A stretch of 64,000 nt of DNA from assembly GCF_048213115.1 (NCBI RefSeq), contig NZ_CP172404.1, positions 1,488,001 through 1,552,000 on the forward strand, given 5' to 3'. This DNA comes from Niveibacterium terrae. GTDB taxonomy: Bacteria > Pseudomonadota > Gammaproteobacteria > Burkholderiales > Rhodocyclaceae. The notes below the pieces were generated by a model that worked only from the letters and a program-made list of their open reading frames with translations, searched no databases and had not been told where the DNA came from. Within the stretch, counting starts at the first letter, position 1; every line of letters begins with the position of its first letter. Both the position numbers and the translations under genes were made by a program. Below are positions 24,355 to 31,739 of this stretch, piece by piece.

Positions 24355-25536
24355 ATGAACGAACTGGTCTATCCGCGCGAGCGTTCGCTGGGCGCGATCA
24401 CGCTGATCATCGGCGTGCTGCTGTGGCTCGCGCTGATCCTGGGCACTTTCGGCACCGCGCTGATCGTGCTGGCGGTCGGCTTCGTCTTCTATCTGTTCGC
24501 GCAGTCGGCGCTGATCGCCCACCTGAAGGGCAACGGGGTTGAACTGTCGGCCGCGCAGTTTCCCGATCTCCATGCCCATTTCGTCGAATGCTGCGAGCGG
24601 CTGCAGATCCGCTCGCGCCCCCAGGCCTATGTGCTCAACGGAAACGGCGCGCTGAATGCGTTCGCGACCCAGTTCCTCGGCGCTCAGTACGTCGTGCTGC
24701 TCTCCGATATCGTTGATGCGATGAAGGATCACCCGGACGGCCTGCGCTTCTACCTTGGTCACGAGCTCGGTCATCTGAAGCAAAAGCACCTGATCGGTCA
24801 GCTCTTTCGCTGGCCGGCGCTGTGGCTGCCGCTGCTCGGCGCCGCGTATTCGCGCGCTCGCGAGAGCACCAGCGATCGCCATGGCGCGGCCTGCAGCGAT
24901 TCGCGCGAAGGCGCGGCGAAGGCGCTGGTGGCCCTGGCGGCCGGCCCCGATCGCTGGCGGCAGATCGACCTCGCGGCCTATCGCGCCCAGGTCGAGCATT
25001 CGTCGGGCTTCTGGATGTCGCTGCACGAACTGCTCTCGGGCTATCCGTGGACGACCAAGAGGGCGGCCCGCGTGCTCTATCCTGATCGGAAGCTGCCCTC
25101 GCGAAACGCTTTCTCCTATCTGGTCGCGCTGATCTTCCCCTATGCGGGGCGACTGGGAAGCGGCTTCGGTCTGCTGGTCCTGGTGTATTTCCTCGGAGTC
25201 GTCGCGGCGATCGGCCTTCCCGCCTACCACGACTACAAGATCCGGGTTGCGCTGACCTCCGCGCTGGTCCAGTCGAAGGGAGCCCGGGAGAGCCTGGCCG
25301 GGTTCTACCAGACCAAGCGGGCGGTGCCTCCGTCCCTGGAGGCGGCCGGCATCCCGGACAGACTGCCCGACGGAAGCAGCCTCGCGCTCGATTCAAACAA
25401 GATGATCCTGACGGTCAGCACCGCGAAGGGGGCGCTGATCTTCACGCCGGCCCAGGACGCTCAAGGTCAAATCACTTGGGAATGCTCGGCCGCTGAGGAC
25501 CTCAAGAAGGGCCAGCTGCCGCCCGCTTGCCGCTGA
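24355..25536 (+). CDS. M48-family metallopeptidase fused to a type IV pilin-like C-terminus
   Basis: 393 residues. Two N-terminal helices (about 13-50) are followed by a peptidase domain with the zinc motif HELGH (about 139-143) and a downstream RESTSDRHGAA segment holding the third ligand region. From about residue 265 a hydrophobic helix ending AAIGLPAYHDYKIR is followed by about 100 residues with pilin features: an alpha-helical spine, then TVSTAKGALIFTPAQ and a terminal Cys pair in WEC...LPPAC like a pilin D-loop. Start ATG 24355 (MNELVYPRER). The pilin part lacks a leader peptide, so it is a domain fusion. Confidence 0.85.
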   Translation: MNELVYPRERSLGAITLIIGVLLWLALILGTFGTALIVLAVGFVFYLFAQSALIAHLKGNGVELSAAQFPDLHAHFVECCERLQIRSRPQAYVLNGNGALNAFATQFLGAQYVVLLSDIVDAMKDHPDGLRFYLGHELGHLKQKHLIGQLFRWPALWLPLLGAAYSRARESTSDRHGAACSDSREGAAKALVALAAGPDRWRQIDLAAYRAQVEHSSGFWMSLHELLSGYPWTTKRAARVLYPDRKLPSRNAFSYLVALIFPYAGRLGSGFGLLVLVYFLGVVAAIGLPAYHDYKIRVALTSALVQSKGARESLAGFYQTKRAVPPSLEAAGIPDRLPDGSSLALDSNKMILTVSTAKGALIFTPAQDAQGQITWECSAAEDLKKGQLPPACR

Positions 25537-25575
25537 GCGGAGTCGCTGCGCTTCCCCCAATCCTGTCGGAGTTTC

Positions 25576-26301
25576 ATGATGAATGCGAAAGCTGTCCTGT
25601 TCTGTGTGCTGAGCCTGAGCATCGCGGGCGCGCCCGCCCTGGCCGAAACGTCTTCTTCCTGTGTGACGGGGCTGACCGCGCAGGCCCGTCAGATCGATCG
25701 TCAGCAGCAGACCGCGCTGGCCGAGGCCGGCGAGATCACCGATCCCGTCGTGCGCGTGAAGGCGCAGCTGGCCGCGATCAGGGCGGGCGATCAGGGCATC
25801 CGCAAAGCCATGGTCGATCCCGAGCGAAAGTGTCAGCCTGATTTGAAGTCCGCGGATTGGGCCGAATTCAAGAGCCTGGTCATCGGTGTCGACGCTCGGG
25901 ACAGGGACGCCTTCAAGGCCATCCTCGCGAGCTCGGGCTGGCCCATCCTTTCCGTCTATGGCGAGACGGCTGACCAGACCGCCTTTCTGGTCGTTCAGCA
26001 CGCCGATGCCGATCCCGAATTCCAGCGCGCGATGCTCAAGGAAATGGAAGAGCTGGTCGCAAAGAAAGAGACCGGCCGCAAGAACTTCGCGCTGCTCTTC
26101 GACCGGGTCGCGACTGGTCAGTCCCTGCCTCAGCGCTACGGCAGCCAAGGGCGGTGTCAGGGCGAGAAGTGGGAGCCTTTCGCGATCGAGGCGCCGGAGG
26201 GGGTCGATGCCCGGCGGGCCGAGATGGGGCTGATCCCGCTGCGCGAATATCGGGAAAAGCTGACCGGGCTGTTCTGCGCGCCGGCGCCGGAGAAGCCCTG
26301 A
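25576..26301 (+). CDS. secreted DUF6624 family protein
   Basis: 241 residues. A Sec signal peptide (MMNAKAVLFCVLSLSIAGAP, cleavage near Ala-Leu-Ala) precedes a DUF6624 domain. SSGWPILSVYGETADQTAFLVVQHADAD and LLFDRVATGQSLPQRYGSQG are the family-typical blocks. A C-terminal FCAP tail is present. Function is unknown. A second copy of the last 75 residues lies 670 bp downstream. It reads in the same direction as the M48-pilin gene (39-bp gap), so the two may be cotranscribed. Confidence 0.83.
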   Translation: MMNAKAVLFCVLSLSIAGAPALAETSSSCVTGLTAQARQIDRQQQTALAEAGEITDPVVRVKAQLAAIRAGDQGIRKAMVDPERKCQPDLKSADWAEFKSLVIGVDARDRDAFKAILASSGWPILSVYGETADQTAFLVVQHADADPEFQRAMLKEMEELVAKKETGRKNFALLFDRVATGQSLPQRYGSQGRCQGEKWEPFAIEAPEGVDARRAEMGLIPLREYREKLTGLFCAPAPEKP

Positions 26302-26346
26302 CGCGACTTTTCTTTCTCGGGTGGCGGAGCGTGGGGGCAGATACGG

Positions 26347-26383
26347 GGTCTTGAATTGCATCAGAATGATCGAATTCAAGACC
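26347..26383 (+). repeat. short palindromic repeat, copy 7
   Basis: Arms GGTCTTGAATT and AATTCAAGACC form a perfect 11-bp stem (12 bp with the flanking G and C). Interior ATCA-GAA-TGAT. It is preceded by GGGGCAGATACG and followed by CCTACCCTCGGGGG, whose TACCCTCGGGG part recurs after copy 8. Confidence 0.8.
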
Positions 26384-26406
26384 CTACCCTCGGGGGTACA
26401 AAAACG

Positions 26407-26895
26407 ATGTACACATTGAAGTGCAATAAATGCAATCCGTTCTCCCGTCGGACTGGTTCCGGGTTTGTGGGTTATGTTTTCAGGGTTGGCACTGAATACA
26501 TAGTGGTCTCGCTCCTTGTGTACTGTGTGACCCGTCTATTTGATAGCGGCGAGGGGCTAAGACGGGAGCCATCTCTTGGATTCGGATTTTTGGCTATTGT
26601 CGCCGCTCCGGTTTATGAAACCGTCTTTTTTCAGGTTGTTCCTGCAAAAATAGCAAAATCGAATGGCGCTGGAGCGATTCCATGCTTTTTGGCGACATCG
26701 ATTCCATTTGCGGTTTTTCACTTCGGGAGTAACTACTCGGCCGCAATATCTGGAGGAGTGGTTGGTGGAATATACCTTTCGATGGCTTTTTGGGATTGGA
26801 GTTATCGAGGGATATGGGCTGCCTTTTCTGCTGCGGTGATGATCCACTCCATACACAACGCAGTCGTGTTTTTTTTGGTGCTATTCTTTCAGTAA
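26407..26895 (+). CDS. CPBP-family intramembrane protease-like protein
   Basis: 162 residues with about four membrane helices (20-45, 60-80, 95-112 and 140-160). CPBP/ABI motifs are recognisable: YETVFFQ (motif 1, with a single Glu in place of the usual EE), FAVFHFG (motif 2) and HSIHN (motif 3). Members are membrane proteases or self-immunity proteins. The missing second Glu makes activity uncertain. The gene is low in GC, starts 24 bp after palindromic repeat copy 7 and ends 25 bp before copy 8, so it looks like an inserted unit splitting a DUF6624 duplication. Confidence 0.78.
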   Translation: MYTLKCNKCNPFSRRTGSGFVGYVFRVGTEYIVVSLLVYCVTRLFDSGEGLRREPSLGFGFLAIVAAPVYETVFFQVVPAKIAKSNGAGAIPCFLATSIPFAVFHFGSNYSAAISGGVVGGIYLSMAFWDWSYRGIWAAFSAAVMIHSIHNAVVFFLVLFFQ

Positions 26896-26919
26896 ACTTG
26901 GGAGGGTGCTTGGGGGCAC

Positions 26920-26955
26920 GCCTTGCATTACACAAGAATGAATGAAGCAAGTTTT
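26920..26955 (+). repeat. short palindromic repeat, copy 8 (degenerate)
   Basis: Left GCCTTGCATTA, core ACAAGAATGAATGAA, right GCAAG, followed by TTTTACCCTCGGGGA like copy 7. Arms pair over CTTGC/GCAAG. Orientation is the same as all other copies. Confidence 0.6.
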
Positions 26956-26969
26956 ACCCTCGGGGATTA

Positions 26970-27193
26970 AGCCCAAGAACTTCGCGCTGCTCTTCGACCG
27001 GGTCGCGACCGGAAAGTCCCTGCCTCAGCGCTACGGCAGCCAGGGACACTGCCAGGACGGGAAGTGGGAGCCTTTCGCGATCGAGGCGCCGGAGGGGGTC
27101 GATGCCCGGCGGGCCGAGATGGGCCTGGATTCGCTGCGCGACTACCAGGAAAAAGTGACCGGACTGTTCTGCGCGCCGGCGCCGGAGAAGTAG
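26970..27193 (+). pseudogene. truncated second copy of the DUF6624 gene
   Basis: Encodes KNFALLFDRVATGKSLPQRY to FCAPAPEK, nearly identical to the end of the intact upstream gene, with changes such as QS to KS and REYREKL to RDYQEKV. The signal peptide and first two thirds are missing, and the frame enters from palindromic repeat copy 8 without a proper start. It is either the end of a former tandem paralogue or a partial duplication generated with the insertion. Confidence 0.85.
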
Positions 27194-27272
27194 CGGGGGG
27201 GCGGGCGGAGCGTGCGAGCTCTGCGCGCTCGCTCCGGCCAAGGTGTCTGTGGCCTTCGCGGAGGAAGAACAT

Positions 27273-28121
27273 TCACTCCTTCGGGATCAGGTACGGCTTT
27301 CGGTCGATCTCCCAGACCGAGTCAGGGACTTTCCCTGCTCCGTAATACTTCTCGAATATCCGCAGATAGCTCCCGTCTTTGCGTATCCGTTGAACTCCGG
27401 CCCTGAATGCGCTGATGTATTTCTCGGAGTCCGGGTATCTCTTCGAGAACACGACGCTGGCAAGGATTCCCTGGACCGCGTCCCCGGTCATCGACCAGCG
27501 CTGTCGTTCGGCCGGGTAGTGCTTGGCGATGTAGGTCTGTCCGCTCAGCTCGACGGCGAAGCCAAGATCGCTGCGCTTGAAATAGACCTTCTTGAACATC
27601 TGCTCCATCGTCGTCACCTCCTCGACATCCAGATTCAGATCGGGATGGCTCATCAGGACGGCTGCGTCCGAGCTTCCCCGGATGACGCTGAGACGATAGC
27701 CCTTCAGGTCCTTCAGAGTTTTGAAGGCAATGCTCCTGAAGTGATCGTTCAGATAGAAGCCCTGCACGCGGTAATAGAAGAGCGGGACGCTCTTGACGCT
27801 GTTCTTCCTGGCTTCCTCGGAGAAGTTCCATTCGGTGCCGAGCTGTCCCAGCTCAGTCCCGGCGATCACGTACTGGGTCGAGCGTTTCAACGGGTAGAAC
27901 CTGAACGATACTTTGTAACCGACCGATTGATAGGCCGCCGCGACCAGCTCGCAGAACAGCCCTTTCTCTGCCTGGGATTCGTCCATGTACGGGGGGTAGT
28001 CAAAGGCCGAGAGCGTGATCTGCTCGGCGCGAGCGCTGCCTGACGTGCCGAGCGCCACGGAGCCGAGCGCAATGGCGACCATGGTTATGAGACATTCAAA
28101 AAGTTCGCCAAGTCTCGCCAT
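27273..28121 (-). CDS. periplasmic substrate-binding protein (SBP_bac_3 type)
   Basis: 282 residues with an N-terminal signal peptide (MARLGELFECLITMVAIALG... SARAEQ). It has the amino-acid-binding-protein fold: ITLSAFDYPPYMD at the start of the mature domain, LKDLKGYRLSVIRGSSDAAVL as the hinge strand, and a C-terminal GSYLRIFEKYYG helix. No permease or ATPase genes lie beside it, so it may be an orphan receptor or a redox/respiration-linked binding protein. ATG 28121 has SD GGAG. An attC-like palindrome lies 25 bp upstream of its start. Confidence 0.85.
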   Translation of the reverse strand: MARLGELFECLITMVAIALGSVALGTSGSARAEQITLSAFDYPPYMDESQAEKGLFCELVAAAYQSVGYKVSFRFYPLKRSTQYVIAGTELGQLGTEWNFSEEARKNSVKSVPLFYYRVQGFYLNDHFRSIAFKTLKDLKGYRLSVIRGSSDAAVLMSHPDLNLDVEEVTTMEQMFKKVYFKRSDLGFAVELSGQTYIAKHYPAERQRWSMTGDAVQGILASVVFSKRYPDSEKYISAFRAGVQRIRKDGSYLRIFEKYYGAGKVPDSVWEIDRKPYLIPKE

Positions 28122-28145
28122 GATCACTCCGCCCATGGGCTTCGC

Positions 28146-28198
28146 CTCCAACGCACGGCTTCGACCTCCGCAACGGAGTCGAGGCTGTAATGTTAGGT
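28146..28198 (-). other. isolated attC-like site
   Basis: On the minus strand it reads R'' ACCTAAC (28198-28192), then CAGCCTCGACTCCG, TTG, CGGAGGTCGAAGCC, and R'-like GTTGGAG (28152-28146). The stem GCCTCGACTCCG/CGGAGGTCGAAGC has a single unpaired base, the extrahelical-base geometry of attC sites. The binding-protein gene starts just downstream of the R' side. Confidence 0.5.
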
Positions 28199-28388
28199 GA
28201 TGTTGTCGGTGGGCGAGGGGGCACAAGTGCTGCGCTTGCTCGATGAGTCCTCGCGGTGGTGGGCTTGCCTCCGGCGCGGGCTCTGAGTCGATGTGCGACA
28301 ATGAGTCCCGCTCCGTCCCCCTGTCGATGCAGCGGAGCGCCAGCTCTGCGGCTGGGTCTCTATCTCTGCGCGCTCCCCACTCTTGGCC

Positions 28389-29579
28389 ATGTCCGAACAT
28401 AGCAAGCTGGCTTCCCGCCCCATCGTCTGGCTGATCGGCTTCTTTGCGTTCCTGAACGTCTATACGATGCAGGCGGTGCTGCCGCTGGTGATGCGGGACT
28501 TCCACGCCTCGCCGGTGCAGGCGGGCTTCACGGTTGGAGCGACGGTGCTCGCGGTCGCGATCGTCTCGCCCTTCATGGGCATGCTGTCCGACGCCTTCGG
28601 GCGAAAGCGCGTGCTCTGCTCATCGCTCCTCGCGCTCGCGATCCCGACCGCGCTGATCCCGGCGGCGACCAGCCTCGCTTCGGTCATCGCGCTGCGCTTC
28701 ATCCAGGGCCTCGCGATCCCCGGAATCGTCGTCGTCATCATCGCCTACATCTCCGAGGAGTTCCGGGCCGGCCGCATCGCCCGGATGACGACGACCTATG
28801 TCGGCGGCACGGTGATCGGCGGCTTCTGCGGGCGCTTCGTGACCGGCCACCTGGGTCATCTGTTCGGCTGGCGGGGCGCTTTCGTCACGCTTGCGGCCTT
28901 CACGCTGCTCGGCGCCGCGCTGATCGCCTGGCGCCTGCCGGCCTCTCGCCACTTCACCGCGAACCGCAAGGTCAGGGCCGCATTCGAGACCCTGTGGGGC
29001 CATCTGCACCGGCCGCGCCTGATGGCGGCCTGCGCGGTCGGCTTCTGCGTGCTGTTTTCCCTGGTCAGCCTCTTCACCTATGTGAACCTGCATCTGGCGT
29101 CGTCGCCATTCCATTTTTCGACCGCGGCGCTCGCCAACGTCTTCGCGGTCTATCTGGCCGGCGGCATCGTCACGCCGCTCTCCGGCCGGCTGATCGTGCG
29201 CTTCGGCGCCCGGCGGGCGATCCTCGGCGCTCTGGGCTTCTCGGCCTGCGGCCTGCTGCTGACGCTGACCCCGTCCTCGGCGCTGATCATCGCGGGCCTC
29301 GCCGTCGCGTCGTCCGGCGTCTTCATCTGCCAGTCGACAACGTTCAGCTTCATCGCGGCCAACGTCGTCGAGGGGCGGTCTCTGGCGACCGGCCTCTACA
29401 ACATGTGCTATTACGCGGGCGGCGCGGCGGGCACCTGGGCGGTCGGCCTCGCCTATGAGGCCGGTGGCTGGAGCCGCGCGGTGCTGACGATCTTCATCGT
29501 CCAGATGCTCGCGGCGGCGATCGCGTATGTCGGCTATCGCGCACCGGTGAAGGCCGGTCCTCCTGAAAACAGGGATTAA
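28389..29579 (+). CDS. MFS transporter (drug/arabinose-efflux type)
   Basis: 396 residues with 12 predicted membrane helices and the MFS signature loop GMLSDAFGRKRVL between helices 2 and 3. A second-half counterpart GRLIVRFGARRAIL is also seen. The N-terminal VYTMQAVLPLVMRDF helix resembles inner-membrane DHA1-like exporters such as YnfM. Substrate is unknown. ATG 28389 is chosen over the in-frame TTG 28383. It ends 2 bp before a small membrane-protein gene, suggesting an operon. Confidence 0.88.
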   Translation: MSEHSKLASRPIVWLIGFFAFLNVYTMQAVLPLVMRDFHASPVQAGFTVGATVLAVAIVSPFMGMLSDAFGRKRVLCSSLLALAIPTALIPAATSLASVIALRFIQGLAIPGIVVVIIAYISEEFRAGRIARMTTTYVGGTVIGGFCGRFVTGHLGHLFGWRGAFVTLAAFTLLGAALIAWRLPASRHFTANRKVRAAFETLWGHLHRPRLMAACAVGFCVLFSLVSLFTYVNLHLASSPFHFSTAALANVFAVYLAGGIVTPLSGRLIVRFGARRAILGALGFSACGLLLTLTPSSALIIAGLAVASSGVFICQSTTFSFIAANVVEGRSLATGLYNMCYYAGGAAGTWAVGLAYEAGGWSRAVLTIFIVQMLAAAIAYVGYRAPVKAGPPENRD

Positions 29580-29581
29580 CG

Positions 29582-29983
29582 ATGAGCTTTTCGACTTTTT
29601 GGAAAATCCTCGCGGTCTGGTTCTTGATGCTGATCGTCTCGATCGCGAATGGCGCGGCGAGGGATCTCGTCTATGGAAAGTCGATCAGCGAGCTCGCCGC
29701 GCATCAGCTGTCCTCGCTCACCAGCATCGTGCTGCTCGGCGCCGTGATCTTCGCCTTCGTCCGTTTCGGGCCGCTCGTGTCCGAGACGCAGGCGGTTCTG
29801 GCCGGACTGCTGTGGCTGGCGCTGACCGTCGCGTTTGAATTCCTGTTCTTCCACTTCGTCGGCGGGCATCCGTGGGCGGAGCTGCTGGCGAACTACAACG
29901 TCCTCAAGGGGCGGGTCTGGCCCTTCGTGCTGCTCTGGGTCGCAGCCGCCCCCTGGCTCTTCTTCCGCTTCTGTCGTCTCTGA
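29582..29983 (+). CDS. small integral membrane protein
   Basis: 133 residues with four hydrophobic helices (about 6-24, 44-62, 68-90 and 112-130). Charged loops and FFHFVGGHPWAELLANYNVLKGRVWP, a conserved-looking loop, lie between helices 3 and 4. No family assignment is made with confidence. It starts 2 bp after the MFS gene and is probably cotranscribed and translationally coupled with it. Confidence 0.75.
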   Translation: MSFSTFWKILAVWFLMLIVSIANGAARDLVYGKSISELAAHQLSSLTSIVLLGAVIFAFVRFGPLVSETQAVLAGLLWLALTVAFEFLFFHFVGGHPWAELLANYNVLKGRVWPFVLLWVAAAPWLFFRFCRL

Positions 29984-29992
29984 ATCCGGGCT

Positions 29993-30520
29993 TCAGTCCT
30001 TCGCGCCGCGGCGCTGGCGCATCCGCGCGCCGATCCCGGCGAGTTCGGCTGCCGACAGGCGCTTCGCCGCGCCATAGACTTCGGCCTCCTCGCGGGCGGC
30101 GTGGGCGGGGTAGAGGCGCGCGAAGCCTTCCAGCTCGTCGGGACGCGGCGCGGCCTCGCCCCGGTCGATCGCGGTGAGCCAGAGCCGGACACTCTGCCAG
30201 AGCCCGGCCAGACTCCGGTGCTCGGCTTCGAGTTCATCGATCGCTCGGTCGAGTGCCGGCTCGCCCAGCGCGCGCAGCGCCGGGAACAGATCCTCTTCCT
30301 CGTCGGCGTGGTGCAGAGGTGCGGCAATGTCGAAGTAGCGCAGGATGTTGCTGGCCGCTTCGCGTGCGTCGCGGTCGGCGCCTCTCGATTCGACGTGGGC
30401 GGCGAGGCTCAGGCTCAGCGCGGCGAAGTGCCGCACCTTGTCGTGGCAGGCCGTCAGCAGCGACAGAGGCGATTCGAAGTCGGGGGCGAGGGTTCCGGGG
30501 GGCAAGATCTTCATCGTCAT
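29993..30520 (-). CDS. hemerythrin-domain protein
   Basis: 175 residues with a four-helix hemerythrin fold. Diiron ligand candidates are His in LLTACHDKVRHF, HHADEEEDLFP (HxxxE), EHRSLAGLW, and HAAREEAEVY (HxxxE). It may bind O2 or NO, or act in iron repair in the cytoplasm. It sits downstream of a cupin gene and the ytfE diiron gene on the same strand, next to norR, which suggests a nitrosative-stress role. The stop is 10 bp from the end of the convergent membrane-protein gene. Confidence 0.87.
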   Translation of the reverse strand: MTMKILPPGTLAPDFESPLSLLTACHDKVRHFAALSLSLAAHVESRGADRDAREAASNILRYFDIAAPLHHADEEEDLFPALRALGEPALDRAIDELEAEHRSLAGLWQSVRLWLTAIDRGEAAPRPDELEGFARLYPAHAAREEAEVYGAAKRLSAAELAGIGARMRQRRGAKD

Positions 30521-30526
30521 CGGTGC

Positions 30527-30841
30527 TCAGGAGCGGATCATCGTCAGCTGCATCTTGAAGGCCGTCAAAGCCTTCAACGCGTGAGGCTCGCCCGAGGGCA
30601 GAATGAGCATTTCGCCCGCGCTCAGATGGATGGGCGTGCCGGAGACCTGGATCTCCACTTCGCCATCCAGTACCTGGACCAGCGCGTCGAAGGGGGCGGT
30701 GTGCTCGCTCAAGCCCTGATTTTCGTCGAAGGCGAACAGGGTCACGGTTCCGGTTTTCTTGTCGATCAGCGTTTTGCTGACGACCGAGTCCTTCTGATAG
30801 GCGATCTTGTCGATCAGTCTGCTTTTTTGGACTTCACTCAT
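30527..30841 (-). CDS. cupin-fold protein
   Basis: 104 residues, a single small cupin barrel. The pattern GLSEHTAPFDALVQVLDGEVEI (cupin motif 1) and AGEMLILPSGEPHALKALTAFKM (motif 2, PxGxPHAL) retains His and Glu metal-ligand positions. Small cupins of this type occur with NO-stress and haemerythrin genes in Proteobacteria. Its stop is 7 bp before the hemerythrin start, giving a likely operon. Substrate or metal is unknown. Confidence 0.85.
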   Translation of the reverse strand: MSEVQKSRLIDKIAYQKDSVVSKTLIDKKTGTVTLFAFDENQGLSEHTAPFDALVQVLDGEVEIQVSGTPIHLSAGEMLILPSGEPHALKALTAFKMQLTMIRS

Positions 30842-30908
30842 TTCGATTCCTTTCGCCGGATATCGGGTCTGAAGGTCCGCCTCGTGGCGGGGGCGGACGC
30901 TTAGGCGC

Positions 30909-31586
30909 TCAGTTTGCGCGGGCCACGGCCTGTTCGGCGCGCAGGAAGAGCACGTTGTTCTCCAGATGGATGTGCTGCATCAGGTCTTCGCGCAGCTCGG
31001 TGAGGCCGGCATAGAGGGCGAGCCAGGTATTGCAGGCATCGACCGGGGCCGTGATGTCGTGGGTCAGCCGGGCCAGTTCGTCGAGCGCTTCGCCGTGCTG
31101 GTCGTGTTCAAAGCGCATCATCGTGATCGGCGCCCCGGCGTTGCGCTCGCCGCCGCGCTGCAAGAGCGGGAAGAGGACCTGCTCTTCCTTGATCATGTGG
31201 CTGACGAGTTCCTGGAACATCGCCTCCAGATGGTCGGCCAGACCCGCCGGGCAATCCGCCCTCCCGGCGTGCCGGGCTTCGACGCGGCGGGCGAGGCGGA
31301 TCAGCTCGGGCAGCTGTTCGCGGTGCCGCTCGTGGAAGCGCTTCAGGATGTGTTCGATCAGCTCGGTGGGCGGGGCTTCGCGCCAGTCGCGCTCGGCGGA
31401 GTCGTCGCGACCCAGCGCTTCGAGCTGGGTCTTGAGCGCGGCGAGGTCGAGGCCGCGCTTGTCGGCCGCTTCGCGCAGGCTCTTGTGGCCGCCGCAGCAG
31501 AAATCGAGCTTGTGCTGGTGGAAGATCCGGGTCGCGCCGGGCAGGGAGCAGGCCAGTTGGCCGATGTTTTGGTCGAGCAGGTTCAT
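30909..31586 (-). CDS. ytfE: diiron iron-sulfur-cluster repair / NO-stress protein (YtfE/Ric/NorA)
   Basis: 225 residues. The N-terminal ScdA_N domain carries the DFCCGGHKSL cysteine motif. The C-terminal hemerythrin-like domain has ligand pairs HERHREQLPELI, HMIKEEQVLFP, MRFEHDQHGEAL and HIHLENNVLF. It repairs nitrosylated or oxidised Fe-S clusters, or binds NO as NorA does in Ralstonia. It is divergent from norR, and its promoter region has a near-perfect sigma-54 element and three NorR boxes, so NO induction is strongly implied. Confidence 0.94.
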   Translation of the reverse strand: MNLLDQNIGQLACSLPGATRIFHQHKLDFCCGGHKSLREAADKRGLDLAALKTQLEALGRDDSAERDWREAPPTELIEHILKRFHERHREQLPELIRLARRVEARHAGRADCPAGLADHLEAMFQELVSHMIKEEQVLFPLLQRGGERNAGAPITMMRFEHDQHGEALDELARLTHDITAPVDACNTWLALYAGLTELREDLMQHIHLENNVLFLRAEQAVARAN

Positions 31587-31626
31587 CGCAGCGTCCTCGT
31601 GTTTGAAGAAATGACGCAGTCTTCAT

Positions 31627-31642
31627 TGCAAACGCTGTGCCT
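31627..31642 (-). promoter_or_regulatory. sigma-54 promoter for ytfE
   Basis: On the minus strand AGGCACAGCGTTTGCA matches the consensus TGGCACG-N4-TTGCW at all but two positions. It keeps the GG (-24) and GC (-12) dinucleotides exactly 10 bases apart. It lies 41 bp upstream of the ytfE ATG. Confidence 0.82.
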
Positions 31643-31682
31643 GTTGCCAAGTGACTGACTTTAAAGGAAAGTTTGTGAGGCC

Positions 31683-31739
31683 GGTTCTTTTTACCCTATC
31701 ATGATCGGGTTGTTTTGACCCTGGAGGGTTGATTTGACC
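31683..31739. promoter_or_regulatory. three NorR enhancer boxes (GGT-N7-ACC)
   Basis: Perfect GGT-N7-ACC elements lie at 31683-31695, 31708-31720 and 31727-31739. Their centres are 25 and 19 bp apart and about 55-100 bp upstream of the sigma-54 -12 element. The motif is the one described for Ralstonia NorR. The third box overlaps the norR translation start, so NorR binding may also repress its own gene. Confidence 0.85.

Noticed and set aside
1257..26955. Treating the palindromic repeats as a CRISPR array
   Set aside because: Spacing ranges from hundreds to thousands of bases with genes between, copies are imperfect, and no cas genes are present.
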